A program made the position numbers and the translations under genes. Shown piece after piece: positions 44,941 to 57,404 of a DNA stretch of 64,000 nucleotides (positions are counted from its first letter, which is position 1; each line of letters begins with the position of its first letter). Below the pieces are notes generated by a model. The model searched no databases. It was not told the origin of the DNA and worked only from the letters and a program-made list of their open reading frames with translations. The stretch lies in contig OX393561.1 of NCBI GenBank assembly GCA_947652115.1, positions 39,912,421 to 39,976,420 of the forward strand, given 5' to 3'. This stretch comes from Blastomussa wellsi. Lineage: Eukaryota; Cnidaria; Anthozoa; Scleractinia; Plerogyridae.

Positions 44941-45246
44941 GGAGAACGGAAGACCAGAGTCAAGTTTTTGTTTGACCCCTGGAAATTGTAGGAATAACTT
45001 AGCTTTGTGGAAAACAAAAAGAAAAAGCGAATTTTTCCGACCGAAATTGACAAATACGGCCAAAAACTGAGGCCATTTTTCGAAATTCAACATCCGCCAT
45101 CTTGACCTTTTTTTCTTCCGGTTACTTCCAAATTAGGACTGTCGAGGGCTGCCATGTTGTGACGTCGCTGTGCACATGCACTTTCTCAAGTTGATAAATT
45201 TATTTGTGAAGAATCTTTCAATTGTCGAAACTGCATTAAGCTTGTA

Positions 45247-45564
45247 TTATGGCCGAGATCGAGCCTTATTGTTTTGAACCGATGCGAGACAGTTCGGGGT
45301 CAAGATGAGCTCCGAAGAGGAAATACATCGTGGTGTGTATGCGAGTGTTGTGTGAACTGGGAAAGGCAACAAGAGAAAGAATGTTTGTGCTGAAAAAAGA
45401 TCGATGAAACTCCACTGCTTAAGAAGCGGCCTATTTTTTAAGGACAGTCGATGGAAACGTATCCCTCGTTTGGAATCTCTTGGCGTTCTGTTTGAACAGC
45501 CAACTGCAGCACATTCGTCCAATGTAATTTCGAGCTTCGCGCGTTTATCCCATGAGGTGTGCAC
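45247..45564 (-). pseudogene. Truncated THAP zinc-finger fragment
   Basis: The minus-strand frame of 105 residues contains ECAAVGCSNRTPRDSKRGIR at 17-36 and then FHRLSLKNRPLLKQW, i.e. the first cysteine pair (C18, C23), the basic stretch and the tryptophan (W51) of a THAP domain. The second half (Cys-x2-His and AVPTIF-like end) is absent, and the frame runs on into unrelated sequence. THAP domains occur in P-element-type transposases and in host DNA-binding proteins. It lies next to a family P MITE, so a transposon remnant is the likelier source. An exon ending near 45412 is possible, but no GT donor is present there. Confidence 0.6.
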
Positions 45565-45961
45565 TGTGACGTCATGCTATGCGCCCAAGCTTTCAACATG
45601 TCTTCCAAAATGGCAGGGGATGTTGGCAATACACGGATGATAGACCAACATTTCTAAAACTGGGGCTCGACCATTTATCAGTTACTAAAGAGGACCCCAT
45701 TTCATCCAAATGTTTCGGCAGCTAATGAGTATTAGTATATTCTCAGCTCCGACTATTGCATTTCTAGCTTTTTGATTGGCTAAAAAACTCCGACTATGAG
45801 CCAATAGTCGGAGTTTTACGTCATATGGAAAATAGTGCGCCAAGTTTAAAAATTTTCCGCACTAAGTTTTTAACTTCAGCCCTCTATAATGGCCGACACT
45901 GGCAGGTTTCAGGAGCTGTCTCCCACAAAAATTCAAGAGATATGGTTTGAGAATTTACTAA

Positions 45962-46076
45962 AACAATTATTCCATTCGCCCTTGTTGAATATGAAGTGAT
46001 CATAACCAACTCGCGCTACGCGCTCGTTGGTTATTTTATCACTTCATATCCAACGCGGGCTCATGGAATAATTGTT
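45962..46076. repeat. Palindrome of about 115 bp
   Basis: AACAATTATTCCAT at the left and ATGGAATAATTGTT at the right; the inner TATGAAGTGATCATAACCAA pairs with TTGGTTATTTTATCACTTCATA around CGCGCTACGCGC. The flanking CGACTATTGGCTCATAGTCG-type motifs near 45750-45820 form another small inverted repeat. Confidence 0.75.
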
Positions 46077-46080
46077 ATAT

Positions 46081-47285
46081 AACGAAAATTTACGATAGAA
46101 ATAAAATGTTGAAACTCCAATCTTCTTTTTCCAAGGAGTTTTTAAATTAAGATGATCTGCATGTGAATGGGATATATTATACAAATTACTGTTCAGTAAT
46201 CTTTTCTCAAGATTCTGCTTGTGAAAATGAAGTATGAATTATTAATTTACCAATTGCTCGAGTTGTCTCGGTGAAGTCTCTTTATTCGGACAAAAGGTAT
46301 AATAGATGTGTAGGAATAATTACATCATTTTGAATACAGAAGCATTTTCTCGTAGTACATGAAATTTTATACAGTCATCTCAATGCTGAGCTTGTCAAGC
46401 AAAGAACTTGGTGTATTAAATACAACTTATCTGCCATTCATTTGACTTGGTTAAATTCAGTTAAATAAGCTAATATTGCACCAGACACCCTCTGGTAAAT
46501 TCGAAAGCTGTCCACCACCTCCCAGATAAGAACCAATGATATATTTCGGGCTTATGTCGAAATACTTGCTTAAAAAATTGACCTGAAAAATGATAATTTA
46601 TGCTTTCAACACTAAATTGGAAGTCACGTAACTCAATCAACAAGATTATTATCTGGTCAGTACATGACGTGTCTCATAGAGACTGGAAACTACCGAATTT
46701 GATTGGCTGAAATCGATATTGACCGCGGTCTAGATTTCTTTTCCAATCGCAATCTAGACGGCTTACATTTTGAGGTGAGAATGTTAGGAAAGGAAATTTA
46801 AAAGAAACATCGACTTTTTGTGCTAAAAATACTAAATGGAAGAGTCAAAAAGGAAGTGCCAAAAAGCTCGAGAAAAAAAACAAAGAGTAAACTTTGCCAA
46901 ATTTAAAGTTTGCAAGCAAAATGTCAGTGAGTACGAACCTCCTGTATTAGTTGAGTTTAATTTTTTTTTCGGCCATATAATAAGTACTTTATTAACCAGC
47001 TTAGTCGGTCTGTACAGCTTAGTCGTGGGTACACACCTCACTATGTTCGGTCTGTATTCACGACCACGGTCAAGATTCTCCCGATTGTGGAAAAGCAGAA
47101 AGTTCATTAAATGTAATAGTTTGCAAAAGATTTTTAAATTGACAAAGTCACGTGACTCCCCTCATGACAGCGGCCATTACGTCACTGTATTATTCCCGCC
47201 TTAAAGCAAAGACTGTCAATATATTAGGCGGGGTGGTTGGGATGGGTGGCAGATACTTTCGAGTTGATCAGAACGTTCGTCGTAT
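46081..47285. other. Intergenic, 3' of the second protease gene
   Basis: A 122-codon plus-strand frame (46836-47204) starts MEESKRKCQKAREKKQR but shows no domain and overlaps repeat sequence (47030-47095 matches 10580-10640). I do not call it a gene. Confidence 0.4.
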
Positions 47286-48560
47286 TTAGTGGTTGGGGGG
47301 TATCTTAGCGACTGTCCCATGTGAAAATGCGCTTCGGTATCTGCTTGGAGGTTGCTCCATCCAGGCGCGAATCTGTGCCAGTTTTAGCGACGTGATCTTT
47401 GTGGCTACGTTCATCCGACGCCTCTTCTTTCTCTTGCCAAACTTTATGTGTAGAGAGCCCGAGAACACGCCCATGACGAATCGTTCCTGCCGACGGCCTT
47501 TCGTGATTTTGCCGAAGATCCCTGCTCCGGAACTACCGTAGAATGAGTCGCAGCGGTTGAGAATCGCATGATTAACGCAGTAAGCTTTGCAGTAAGAATA
47601 CCAGAGAGTATCCAGAGGTTTGTCAGCGGGAAATGAAGCGAATTGGATCCTCATGTGAATCGATAGTTCCGCGGGGATTTCATACAACTCCAGGTATTCA
47701 TTCTTGTGCGGCCGCCGCAGCCTAATTACAGAGTAATCGTATCGGTAATCCCGAGACAAAGTCCAGCCCCGGGGGACTCTGACGTAATCGACTCCAATCT
47801 GTATCACCTTGCCCTGATGTCTCAGGACGAAGACTTTTACCTCTTTAGGATCATCGAAAATCCACTTCATCCCGCTATGGACGCAGTGCGCCGCTGTAAG
47901 AACATGGTACTCTGATATGAGAGTGCCAGTGCAGCCTGTAGAAATTCTTACCACTGCTGAGTACGGAAGTTGTTTGGAGTCGACATGAGAGACCAGTGTT
48001 CGATCGTCCGAACCAAACACGTATCTTCTTTGCCGGTGGCGCCTTTTGTTGCGTTGGTCGTGATACATGTTGAATTCAGCTGGATCCAAGTTTGGGTCTT
48101 CCAGCTCAAAATCGGAAAGCCTACTCCAAACATCACGTCTAGTGCCGTTTTCCTTTGCGTCTGCACGTTTTTCCAGGTGTACCAGTGTGAGAGTTAGACT
48201 ACCGTTCGACCAAAACGTTTCATAGTTTAGCCGTGACAAGTTAGTTTGCTCAGTATCATTAAACAAATCATCAATGTCTATCTCCGCTGAGAAGTTATTC
48301 GGTTGAAATACGCCGGTGTGGTTTGACTTATCAAGCGCGGTGGTCATAACGTCTTTGATAAAGAAGTCAAGTGGAGGAAAATCATCATCGATAGTTTCCT
48401 CTGCTACATTCACAGGCGTACTCGATGTACTGTTTTTCCTTGTCACAATTTGAGAATTAGCGACTCTTTTAGGGGTGTGTTGCGACGAGTGAACAAAGAC
48501 AGAGCACCGAAGGAACCAGGATAGGAAACACGCAACAGCAACACTTTTGACCAAAGTCAT
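47286..48560 (-). CDS. PRSS23-like: Secreted PRSS23-like trypsin-fold serine protease (paralogue 2)
   Basis: Intronless, 424 residues, with a hydrophobic signal segment at about 5-25. The propeptide has NDTEQTNLSRLNYETFWSNG (101-120), clearly related to the same stretch of the paralogue at 34254-35495. A furin-type site RQRR (176-179) precedes YVFGSDDR. The S1 domain follows: TGCTGTLIS, catalytic H225 in TAAHC, D275 in YRYDYSVIRL, S344 in GSSGAG, then VMGVFSG and a C-terminal KLAQIRAWM helix. The catalytic triad is complete. It has extra Cys (324, 328) and a basic loop GKRKKRRR (375-382) not matched in paralogue 1. Probably a tandem duplication with about 12 kb of repeat-rich DNA between the copies. 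Confidence 0.93.
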   Translation of the reverse strand: MTLVKSVAVACFLSWFLRCSVFVHSSQHTPKRVANSQIVTRKNSTSSTPVNVAEETIDDDFPPLDFFIKDVMTTALDKSNHTGVFQPNNFSAEIDIDDLFNDTEQTNLSRLNYETFWSNGSLTLTLVHLEKRADAKENGTRRDVWSRLSDFELEDPNLDPAEFNMYHDQRNKRRHRQRRYVFGSDDRTLVSHVDSKQLPYSAVVRISTGCTGTLISEYHVLTAAHCVHSGMKWIFDDPKEVKVFVLRHQGKVIQIGVDYVRVPRGWTLSRDYRYDYSVIRLRRPHKNEYLELYEIPAELSIHMRIQFASFPADKPLDTLWYSYCKAYCVNHAILNRCDSFYGSSGAGIFGKITKGRRQERFVMGVFSGSLHIKFGKRKKRRRMNVATKITSLKLAQIRAWMEQPPSRYRSAFSHGTVAKIPPNH

Positions 48561-49259
48561 TGTATTGGCCTCACCTCTCTCAGTGAATACCGATCAATGA
48601 ATTCTTGCTGAGAGGCGCGTTATCTTCTAAACACGTACAAGGAAGATCTGCGAATGAAAATACAAGGACGTTATTTTCAAAGCGTGGGATCTCAAAAACA
48701 TTCCCACATCCAACCACAATACTAAACGCCGCCCTTTTAGGATATTTAAACTAATAACGTTTGTGATTCACCTGTAAACCACTACTATTGATTTACAAGA
48801 TGCGAGACTGCCTTAACCCCTTTTCTTTCGTTGAACGTACTTCTATTAACTGAGAAGGCTTTTATCACTCCGAGATCCTCTTTCTCTAATTTAGTACAGT
48901 CTTGATCAATATTTTTTAGTCCGTCCCGACCAAAGTTTCCAATTTTATCTTCCCTTAATTATCGTCAGGTCGATTGAGTTCTTAATTGTAACGGTTTAGG
49001 GCATTCAAAGTAGGTTTGTATAAATAGAACTCGCGCGATATTTAAGGAAGCTTTTAATTAACTTATCGCATGCAATTTATCTCATGTGGGATATTTATGG
49101 AATTGTGAAAGAGTCGTTCCCTTCCGCAAAACTAAAACAATCACAAACACGACGGCTCGACATTGTAATTCAAGTTGTCATTTGTCGATTTTTAACGATT
49201 TTGGAATATCTTAAAATTGATTTCGTTTAAAAATATAACGGCAAAAAAAGAAGGGCCGC
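48561..49259. other. Upstream region of the second protease gene
   Basis: Presumed promoter and 5' UTR of the minus-strand protease gene. No core motif was placed. AT-rich. Confidence 0.35.
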
Positions 49260-49499
49260 AGGGGTTTCAATAACAGCCGGTTACCGGAGGTCCATCGCCG
49301 CTTATAACGCCTCTCACCGCCGTCTTTGTGATGCCTAGAGTGCTGGAAATGCATTTCCGAGCTTCTAGATTTCAAAATTTTCTGGGGAAGCATACCCCCA
49401 GAAACCCCTAGGGGAAAGGGGGCTTACGCCCCCTTTTGTCGTCATGACCACCTATTCTACTATCGGCAGCCGCTTATTACAAAAATTATTGAAACCCCT
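49260..49499. mobile_element. MITE with AGGGGTTTCAATAA ends (copy 2)
   Basis: AGGGGTTTCAATAA at the left and TTATTGAAACCCCT at the right are exact inverted repeats. Contains the inner palindrome GGGGGCTTACGCCCCC and repeated CCGCTTAT words. Same family as 11245-11412. Confidence 0.85.
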
Positions 49500-52400
49500 T
49501 GCCTTGAAGGCACTCATCATTTATTTATTACAAGAGTATTTTTAGCACTTCCGCATGTTGTAGACGCAGCCTTTGAGCGTAAGTTTAGAACTCGTAAATT
49601 TTACTGAATTCAATTCAAAACACAAAATAGCACTGTTTTGCGGTGCACGAAATACGAGTCAATGATAGTATTTGTAATTTTTAGGTATTTTTTCTACGCA
49701 TTTTCTAAAGAGAGATTTTTTAAATTCTTATTTGTTCAAACTCGCTTGTTTCGGATTTTCGGCAGTTGTTGGGCAATTCATTGTAAGCTGGACAGGTTCC
49801 TCATGACTCATGACAGACAAATTTCTTTTGCAGAAAATAGAAGCCATATCAGATTATTACTAGTAAATATTTGATAGGCATCTAACAAATTTACAAATTA
49901 AGTTATTTTTAAATATACTGAGGATATCGAACAGATAAAAAATGTTGTAGATGCTATTTAATTTTAATTTTGTTGAATTTGTTTTGATTACGATCCAGAG
50001 CAAAATGAAGTAACAGAGTTAAGATCAGACCTCAGATATTCACATTTTTATCTGCAATGTTTTTTTTACTGATTTACTGAGCCGCTTATGTTGAAAACAA
50101 GAGAGGACAAAAAATAAAAAAAGGGTACTTGACGTCCGCTTTGACGCCCAGCCTCGCTAAAGCAGCCCATGCCATTTTACGACAACCACAACCCTTGAGC
50201 TCGAAAGCACGTGAGCCACGCGAGGGGGAAATGCAAGGAAAGGAGGGTTATCTTTAGACCCTTCTAAGAGGGTAACTCCACGAGGAGGGTCAGCCTCTCT
50301 CAATGTAAACAGGCCCTTAGACCTCGTACTCATTAATACTTTTTTTTTTTATCTGAAGACTCTATTTTCATAGTCAGCGTTGATATGATGGAGCTCCGAA
50401 CGCTTTCAATGTCTTTACTCTGAACTCGTATCATTGTGGAACATATCATGAAGAACAGTCGTGAACAAAAACGCATCCGCATTCTGTGGACGCGACGGAG
50501 GCTTAAATGTCCTCCTTTACTGGGCATGCGTCAGGCTTCGTGTACACCGCATCTATTCAGACGAGTCTAGCAAACCGACGACCTGACGAGTCTCAGTCGG
50601 ATTATCGGAATTATCTCGTAATTTCTAATATAATGAGGAGGCATTTTGCGCAGTCATGCCCGCATAAGTGGTGTTAATGACAGATATCGAGTCACCTTCT
50701 CTAGCTTGTCACCGTTTGATTTATCGCGACAAAGAAGAAACTAGAATGCCTGGTTAGAATGAGAGGTAGAATTGAGATGAAATGCCATTAAAGCCGAATC
50801 GGAAATCGGATTTTACGCTGCAAATACTGGCATAAGATATCGGAAAGCCTAACGAGGAAGCACATTTCTATTAGGACTAGTTTAATAAGGGCCAAATAAC
50901 AGCAACAATTTTGATAAGACATACCTTAGTTTTGGGTTTTGCAATTGCTGTTAGTAAAAACCATGCTGCTCAATGTGCAAAACAAATGTAATGAGTAAAC
51001 ATGATTTTATCCAAGAAACATTCCGTTTTCTATCGCGAAAACAAACAATAAAATTTGGATGTGGTAGTTTGCAAGGCTCAAATATAGTGTTTTGATTCAG
51101 TTTTACCACAATTCAACGTACCTTGCTAATTCTAAGCTGAAGTCGTCTTTGGGCTTTCACTGCGTGTAGATACTGACTTTCTCGTTACATAGTGACCTGA
51201 AATCGTCACAATTTACTTGTTTATGCTATTAAGGACAGCAGGGATCGAATCTGTAATGATCACAATTTCTGGGGTAGGTCATACTATTCACAAAGGACGC
51301 ACTGGAGCGTTTTACTGAATAAAACCCCAACGCTGTTGCAATTAGTTCGCTATTTCCGGTGAAAGAGAGAACACGAACTTGCTCGTACGTGTTTGTTATA
51401 GAACGTGGAAAGTTGAAATCGCTATTTCAATATTTCAGCAATCATGCCGACTTGAGCCGAGTGCTTTGGCCATAAAACCGTCCTAATTAGAATTTCAATT
51501 TAGTTTCTTTAGCTCTTCGCAAATCCAACATCATCAAAGAAGAATATGGATGTCACAAATGTAAATGATCATTTTGAACACCGAAAACCGTGAAACCGAT
51601 TTTGTGAGCAAAACGTGTTCAAGACCACCGCAAGAATTGTGTCGGTTTTGGTTAATGATTATGCCGGTCGAGTGTAGTTTAAGAGAGCGTGTTTAGTGTG
51701 ATCGATTCTGCTCTTATTGACCCCACTAACACGCTCATCAATTAAAAACACCATCAAAAACAATGAAACTTGTATTCGTGCGACAATTCAGGTTTTCATA
51801 TACAGGTGGGTTTAGCTCTCGTTTTGTTGACTTCGGGGATTTCTTTTTAAGTACGTCCGCGCTCGATATACGTTTGCCTTTTTTACGCCCATTCATTTTC
51901 GAGAAACGTCCAGGTTACAAACTTTGTTCCGCTACAAGTTTAACACTTCAAAGCGATTTGCGCGCTTGTTTGCGATCTGTAATTGTTAAACTTTTGTAAT
52001 AGCAGGTTTATTCCAATTCATTATAGCAATTCATTGACGACAAATAAAAGAGCTTAGAAGCTAAGATCTATTGTTGAATAGTGCCAAAATTCGTTATATG
52101 GCACTTGAGCATAGTGAAATTTGTTGGCCGTGCAATGCGTATAGCTACGGCTTTCTAGTTTCTTGTCATGGGAATTGAAGGCAGAAGGAATTGAGAAAGA
52201 ACTAATAAAAACTAATAAAAAAGGCCTATAAGGTACCGGTTTGTTTGTGGTGTCACAATCCCTTTAAATCTAAGAAACCGCTAGGATTGTTGATTGTGTA
52301 TTTACTTCGCGTTGCGAATTGTATAAACTTCGATGAACTGCAATTGAACAGGATCGTTCGATTCAGTCCAGTTTATCTTCACGTTTTTCTGGACCGCACT

Positions 52401-54950
52401 CTGTAATGTCTATTATAGCTACGAGTATCGCATTATCAATACTAATTTCAAAACATACGAAAAGCTTAACTTTTAAACTGAGCGCGTGTTTGAGTAGTAA
52501 AACAAGCCGTGCTAGCACAGATATGTTCGTTATATTACGTACAGTTGTAATTATACAGGGTTCCATTTGATTTAATGAAGGATCAAAAACTCTTTGAACA
52601 ATTATTGCAATGCTCACTTACCTTTCGGGATTAGGGGCAACTCGGATCATAAGTAAAAAAACACAAAGGCCTGCGATTTCAAAACGACGTAACTTGTGGC
52701 AACTATTAAAGCTTGTTAATTTGCGTCAAAAGTACTCGAAAACTTTGTATTGTTCGCATGAAACCAAATTTATGCTAATTAACAACTTCAACCGCAGGAT
52801 ACACGGCTAAAAACTTATATCCGAATGGGAACGATTTTGCACTCAATATCACTCTGAGACAAGATAACCGTTTTATGCGAACTGTGCGTTTTGATGGGCT
52901 GCGCCACTCTAAGTTAGACCATCTTTTGTGGATTATATACAAGGGCATGTTCAGTGAACCAAAGAATGTATGCATGAACAAACTTTTTCCGGGACAGGTA
53001 TTTGTAAAAATAATGGCAAAACCTGTTTGCAAAGCGGTCAGATAATACTGGTCTGCGGTTTTTAACCGGAGACTCTAGATCGTGCGAAATGACGGCAAAC
53101 ATGAAAGGGAAAGACAAAAAACATTCCCTAAGTGGACAAAATGAAGAAGAGGAGGAACGTGGCAAAAACTCATAAAGCATCCCGATTCAAAATAATGTGA
53201 ATTGAACCGGAAAAATGCGTAAAATGAAAATATGTAGTTTAATAACTACTGATTAATGATTCCTGTTCAACTGAAAATACCTGAATATCATGTTCATGGG
53301 CGAAACGTAGTAACTGGCTAAAGAATGCCACGCACAAATGTTACAAACTCCAATATCAAACGCCAAACGCCAGTCAGTACAGAGTGAAAAATTGTCGGCT
53401 GGGAGTATCCGTAGATTACCGACTAAAAGCCGAGAAATACCAGCAAGTTATATTTATCAATTCAATTTAGTAGCAAAACGAATTTAAAAATTAATAACCA
53501 AGTATAAATGCTTTAGTTGAGAAGTACATGGAACATGACCCAGGCCGAAAGTTTTTTTTCTTTTCAGTCTTATGTCAAGTTCTTGAGCAAGTGTCTTTTA
53601 ATGACCTTTTTCAAATGTAAAAATATCTTATAGATGTCTGCCAGTTGGTTACATCTTTGAGGGTTTTAGTAGCTCATAACAAATCTGAGCGAGAGGAAGT
53701 GTTCCAAAGTGCTGCGTCTGGTCAGTTGGCCAAGTACCGAGAAAAGTCGGAGTAAAAAGGCTTAACTGTGACTGGTTCGATTCTCTTTTGCTACAATTGT
53801 TGCAAATCCTATCGATCTCTTTAGGAGTTCAGAGCAATCCACTCATGTTTATAACTCTGACTCATCAGAAACATGTCCTGTAATGCATTGGGGATAGTGC
53901 AACAAGACGTTAAGAAGACCACTTGCTCGCTCGTAATAGGGGAAACTATTATACTTCGACTTATGATTTTATAAGGGGCCTACCGACTACATTACTAACT
54001 GATCATGGGGATCTTAAGCACTTACCTGTTGTTTGTATGGAATGTGAGCGCAGTTGCAAAGCTAAGAACTTAGCATGTATGCAAGGGTGTTAATACTTGA
54101 AACGCTTAACACAATAAGGAGCTTTTGCACGCGGCCCGGCACTTTTAAAAGCATGAGATCGAAACGTGCTGACAAGGATAAAGCATTGCTTGACCTTTAA
54201 CTAGGGTGTGGTTTACATGTAACTACTCTAGTTCAAGACAGGCTTCCCGGATAGACTGGACAATATCAACGACTAAATTCCAAGATTTGTTTGCGAATAT
54301 CTTTTTTTTTTCGTTGTTCCACTGACCGCTACCGTAAATACTGCTAGGCACACCTGTTTGGGAAAAAAGTGAGATAATTTTTCAGATAGGGATCTTTGCA
54401 GCAGGAAAACCAGTCACAAGAACTAACAATAGATAATGTAGGTGGGGGGTCGAGAATGTTTAAGGATAAAACATTATAAAGGAGTGAAAAGGAAAACTCT
54501 TAACCTTTAAGCCAAAGGACTGACCATCTAAATACCTTCAACATCAAAGTCACGATAATTATATTCTGGTTCATGGTTATCACCAAAGATATATTGTAGT
54601 ATTATCTCCAAAGTAATACTGGAAGGAGGTGTATTGAGGCTTAGTTTTCCATCTAGCTCGGGTGGAACATAGCTCTTGTTGAATTTGCTGATCAGCTAGA
54701 GAAGGAATGTGCTATCGTACGTGACAGAAAAGTGGACAAGCCGTGAGGAAGGAAGCGTTTCTAGCTAATACCCGTCTCATCGGTTTACGAGACTCTTTAA
54801 AGCGTCAAACGGCGTAAACTTTCACATTTAAAAGCATAAAACCGCCAAATGATATTTTTTCATTTTTTACCGTCGTTAGATGGAACGCCAAGTATGAAAT
54901 GAAATTAAAACCATCCGCCGATAAACGAGAGGAACGTTAACGTTGTTTTT
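49500..54950. other. Gene-poor intergenic stretch
   Basis: Over 5 kb with no recognised gene or TIR element. Open frames are short and lack motifs; a basic segment at 50333-50527 and an 85-codon frame at 52775-53032 were examined and judged chance. Confidence 0.4.
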
Positions 54951-54954
54951 TGTA

Positions 54955-54979
54955 GTCTACCTCCACACGAGAGGTAGAC
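54955..54979. repeat. Short perfect hairpin
   Basis: GTCTACCTC and GAGGTAGAC form a 9-bp perfect stem around a 7-nt loop (CACACGA). No partner structure or gene nearby. Confidence 0.55.
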
Positions 54980-55344
54980 TTGCTATTTTTGGATGACCCA
55001 TGCAAGAAAGCCTCGCGTACTGTGTGGTCGGCGATTGAACACAAGTTTTCATACTGATGAAATTTCTTGAGAGCGAGTAAGGAACATTACAACTAGTTTT
55101 CGTTTTGAAAGTTTTTATTGCTCAAATGTGTAAACAAGAGAATTCATGAATAGTCAACTGAATAGTGGTTGCGGGAATTCCATGTTCTCAATTTCCACTC
55201 CGAGGCACCTACTTAAGGTGACAAAACTAATCTGCAGTTACAGTGACCTTCTGGAACTGTAGAATACGGCGCCTGATTTTTTGGCCATACATGGGAAATA
55301 CTCTAAGGGAAAAGTGCGAACATCAACAAGAGAAACTTAGCGGG

Positions 55345-55700
55345 GAGGGGGTAGGGGGTAGGGGGTGTTAACTCTAATTATAAAAAGGCCTGTGGATAGG
55401 GGAGAGGGGGTGTGAACTCTAATTTTCAAAAGGCCTGTGAAGGGGGGAGGGGGTGTCAACTCTAATTATAAAATGGGCTGTGGAGGGGGCAGGGGGTGTC
55501 AACTCTAACTATAAAAAGGCCTGTGGAGGGGGAGGGGGTGTCAACTCTAACTATAAAATGGCCTGTGGAGGGGGGAGGAGGTGTCAACTCTAATTATAAA
55601 ATGGGCTGTGGAGGGGGCGAGGGGGTGTCAACTCTAACTATAAAAAGGCCTGTGGAGGGGGGAGGGGGTGTCAACTCTAATCATAAAAAGGCCTGTTTCG
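55345..55700. repeat. About 43-bp G-rich minisatellite, about 8 copies
   Basis: Units contain GTGTCAACTCTAATTATAAA, then AGGCCTGTGGAGGGGG. AACTCTA recurs at about 55501, 55543, 55585, 55630 and 55673 (42-45 bp spacing), with diverged units from about 55369. The G-rich half of every unit varies in length. The 78-codon plus-strand frame across it is a by-product. Confidence 0.9.
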
Positions 55701-57320
55701 GGGAGAAAAACAAAATTCTTCTGGGAATCTGAAGATTTCGCCGGGAATAGGGAGACTGGGAAAATTTTCGGGGAAACGCGAAGTAATTAATGTGGTTAAA
55801 ATTTCGGGACGTTTGAGATATTTTAGAGAATGGCTGCAAAAACATTGAGACGATGTTCCAAATTTTCGGGATGACTTTTATTTACACACAGTACTGCTCA
55901 AACAGCGTTTGTTAGAGTCCCCCCCCCTGCCCGTAGCTATAGCCTTTAGCCTAGGTGCAAAGAAACAATTGGGCTAGGGAAAAAAGCAACCTGTTCTGCA
56001 ACAAAGTATGAAAAATCACCATATTTCTAGTCTGAAACAGATAGCGTAAGAATTATGTCAACCCTGGGACACAACAATTCTGGAACGTATCTCTCTCCGA
56101 TGGAGGGAGGAGGATATCTGTCCCACCACCGCTTCCGTAGCAGGCGTTAAAGGGAAGGAGGAGGAAAGGGGAACTTGATAAGGGAGAGATCTCTCTCTCA
56201 CCTTGGATGGAGTTCGTGATTAACTTTCGTCCAACGCATCTGATATTGCTATTGTTGATCAGCATCGTTTTGAATGAGGCGGGCCAAGACCATCATCAAA
56301 CAAAGTACAATCTCAAGTGGGGCCAAATTGAAACGGCATGTTGTCTCGAATGAGGTCAATGTCAAGGACATAATCCGCCAACTTTATTTTAGTCTAGTCA
56401 AGATAAGGGATAGAGGATTCTGCTGCTTCAATGGAGAACGCCACCGCTTTCTCGCTTTAGCAAAGTAACAAAGCCTACATTTCCTGACGCAAGTGATTGC
56501 GCCGACCGATTACCGATTTCTGCCTGCGGTTGAATGTCGTGCCGGCGAAGTCTAATACCTGATTCCGTGTCACTGGCAAGGCAGGACACGACACGAACAT
56601 TGATGTTTGCACGAAACTAATACGAGAGCAGAAATGATATGAACAGTTAAACGCCAAAAAGGGTAAATTTGATTAGTACTTAATCCACTCAAACCTAACA
56701 AGATAGTGAAATGGCGAGAAAACCCGAAAAACCGTCTTGAAGCTGGTTGAAAACTGTGTAAACAACGTTCTCTGTTTTAACATCCTTACTAAGCGTCCAC
56801 ATGTTGCTTTCCGTTTTATATAACTCTCATTGCATTGGTGGGATTTGATTTGGTGCAATCATTTTCCAAAGAGGAAAGGTTCTTTGTGGCAAAATACGTA
56901 CAAGGAGACAAGAACGATGAAGCTGAAATTTGTCCATTTACCGGAAGCCAGTAGCATTTCCGAGTGAGGAACTGGGTCGGTTGCTATGCTCCTCATCCAT
57001 TTAGCATTTTTTGGCCGCAATATTTTCCTCTTGTAGCTTCTTTGTGAGGCCATTTTAGATTTTTGAGGCCTGTTTTCTGCGTAGACGCCATATTTGATTT
57101 GAAAATGGTCTCTAGTTCTCAAAAGGAATTAATCGAGAAACCGGAAGTCTGGGACGAATAAATAAACGTTTTGAGGTCTGCAAGCCTTTTTAACAGCGGA
57201 AACTCATCAAACATGGCGGCATCGAACACAAAACTTGCAGCTAAATACAGGAATCGCACCGGAGACTTTAACTTAAACTTTGATATTTTGGTCTAACAAA
57301 GGGAAAAAGACCAAATGAAT
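55701..57320. other. Intergenic, no gene recognised
   Basis: Several short frames only. No RNA gene or clear terminal repeats. Confidence 0.4.
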
Positions 57321-57324
57321 TTTA

Positions 57325-57402
57325 AAAGCATCGAGGTGTGGATTCGAACCTGGGTCGTTCAGATTACGAGCGCTTCTTAGTACCGCTACACCACCGAGGC
57401 CG
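57325..57402 (-). mobile_element. tRNA-derived SINE head
   Basis: Minus strand: GGTGGTGTAGCGGTACTAAG resembles an A box and CCCAGGTTCGAATCCACACC is a perfect B box; GCGCTCGTAATCTGAACG fits an anticodon arm. The stems are only partly paired and repeat B begins just beyond, so it is a SINE unit. Confidence 0.6.
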
Positions 57403-57404
57403 AG

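Noticed and set aside
46836..47204. 122-codon plus-strand frame starting MEESKRKCQKAREKK
   Set aside because: The basic start looked gene-like, but the remainder covers repeat sequence shared with 10580-10640 and there is no donor or conserved domain.
55345..55700. CRISPR-like array
   Set aside because: Repeats are directly adjacent without unique spacers, and the DNA is animal nuclear; it is a minisatellite.
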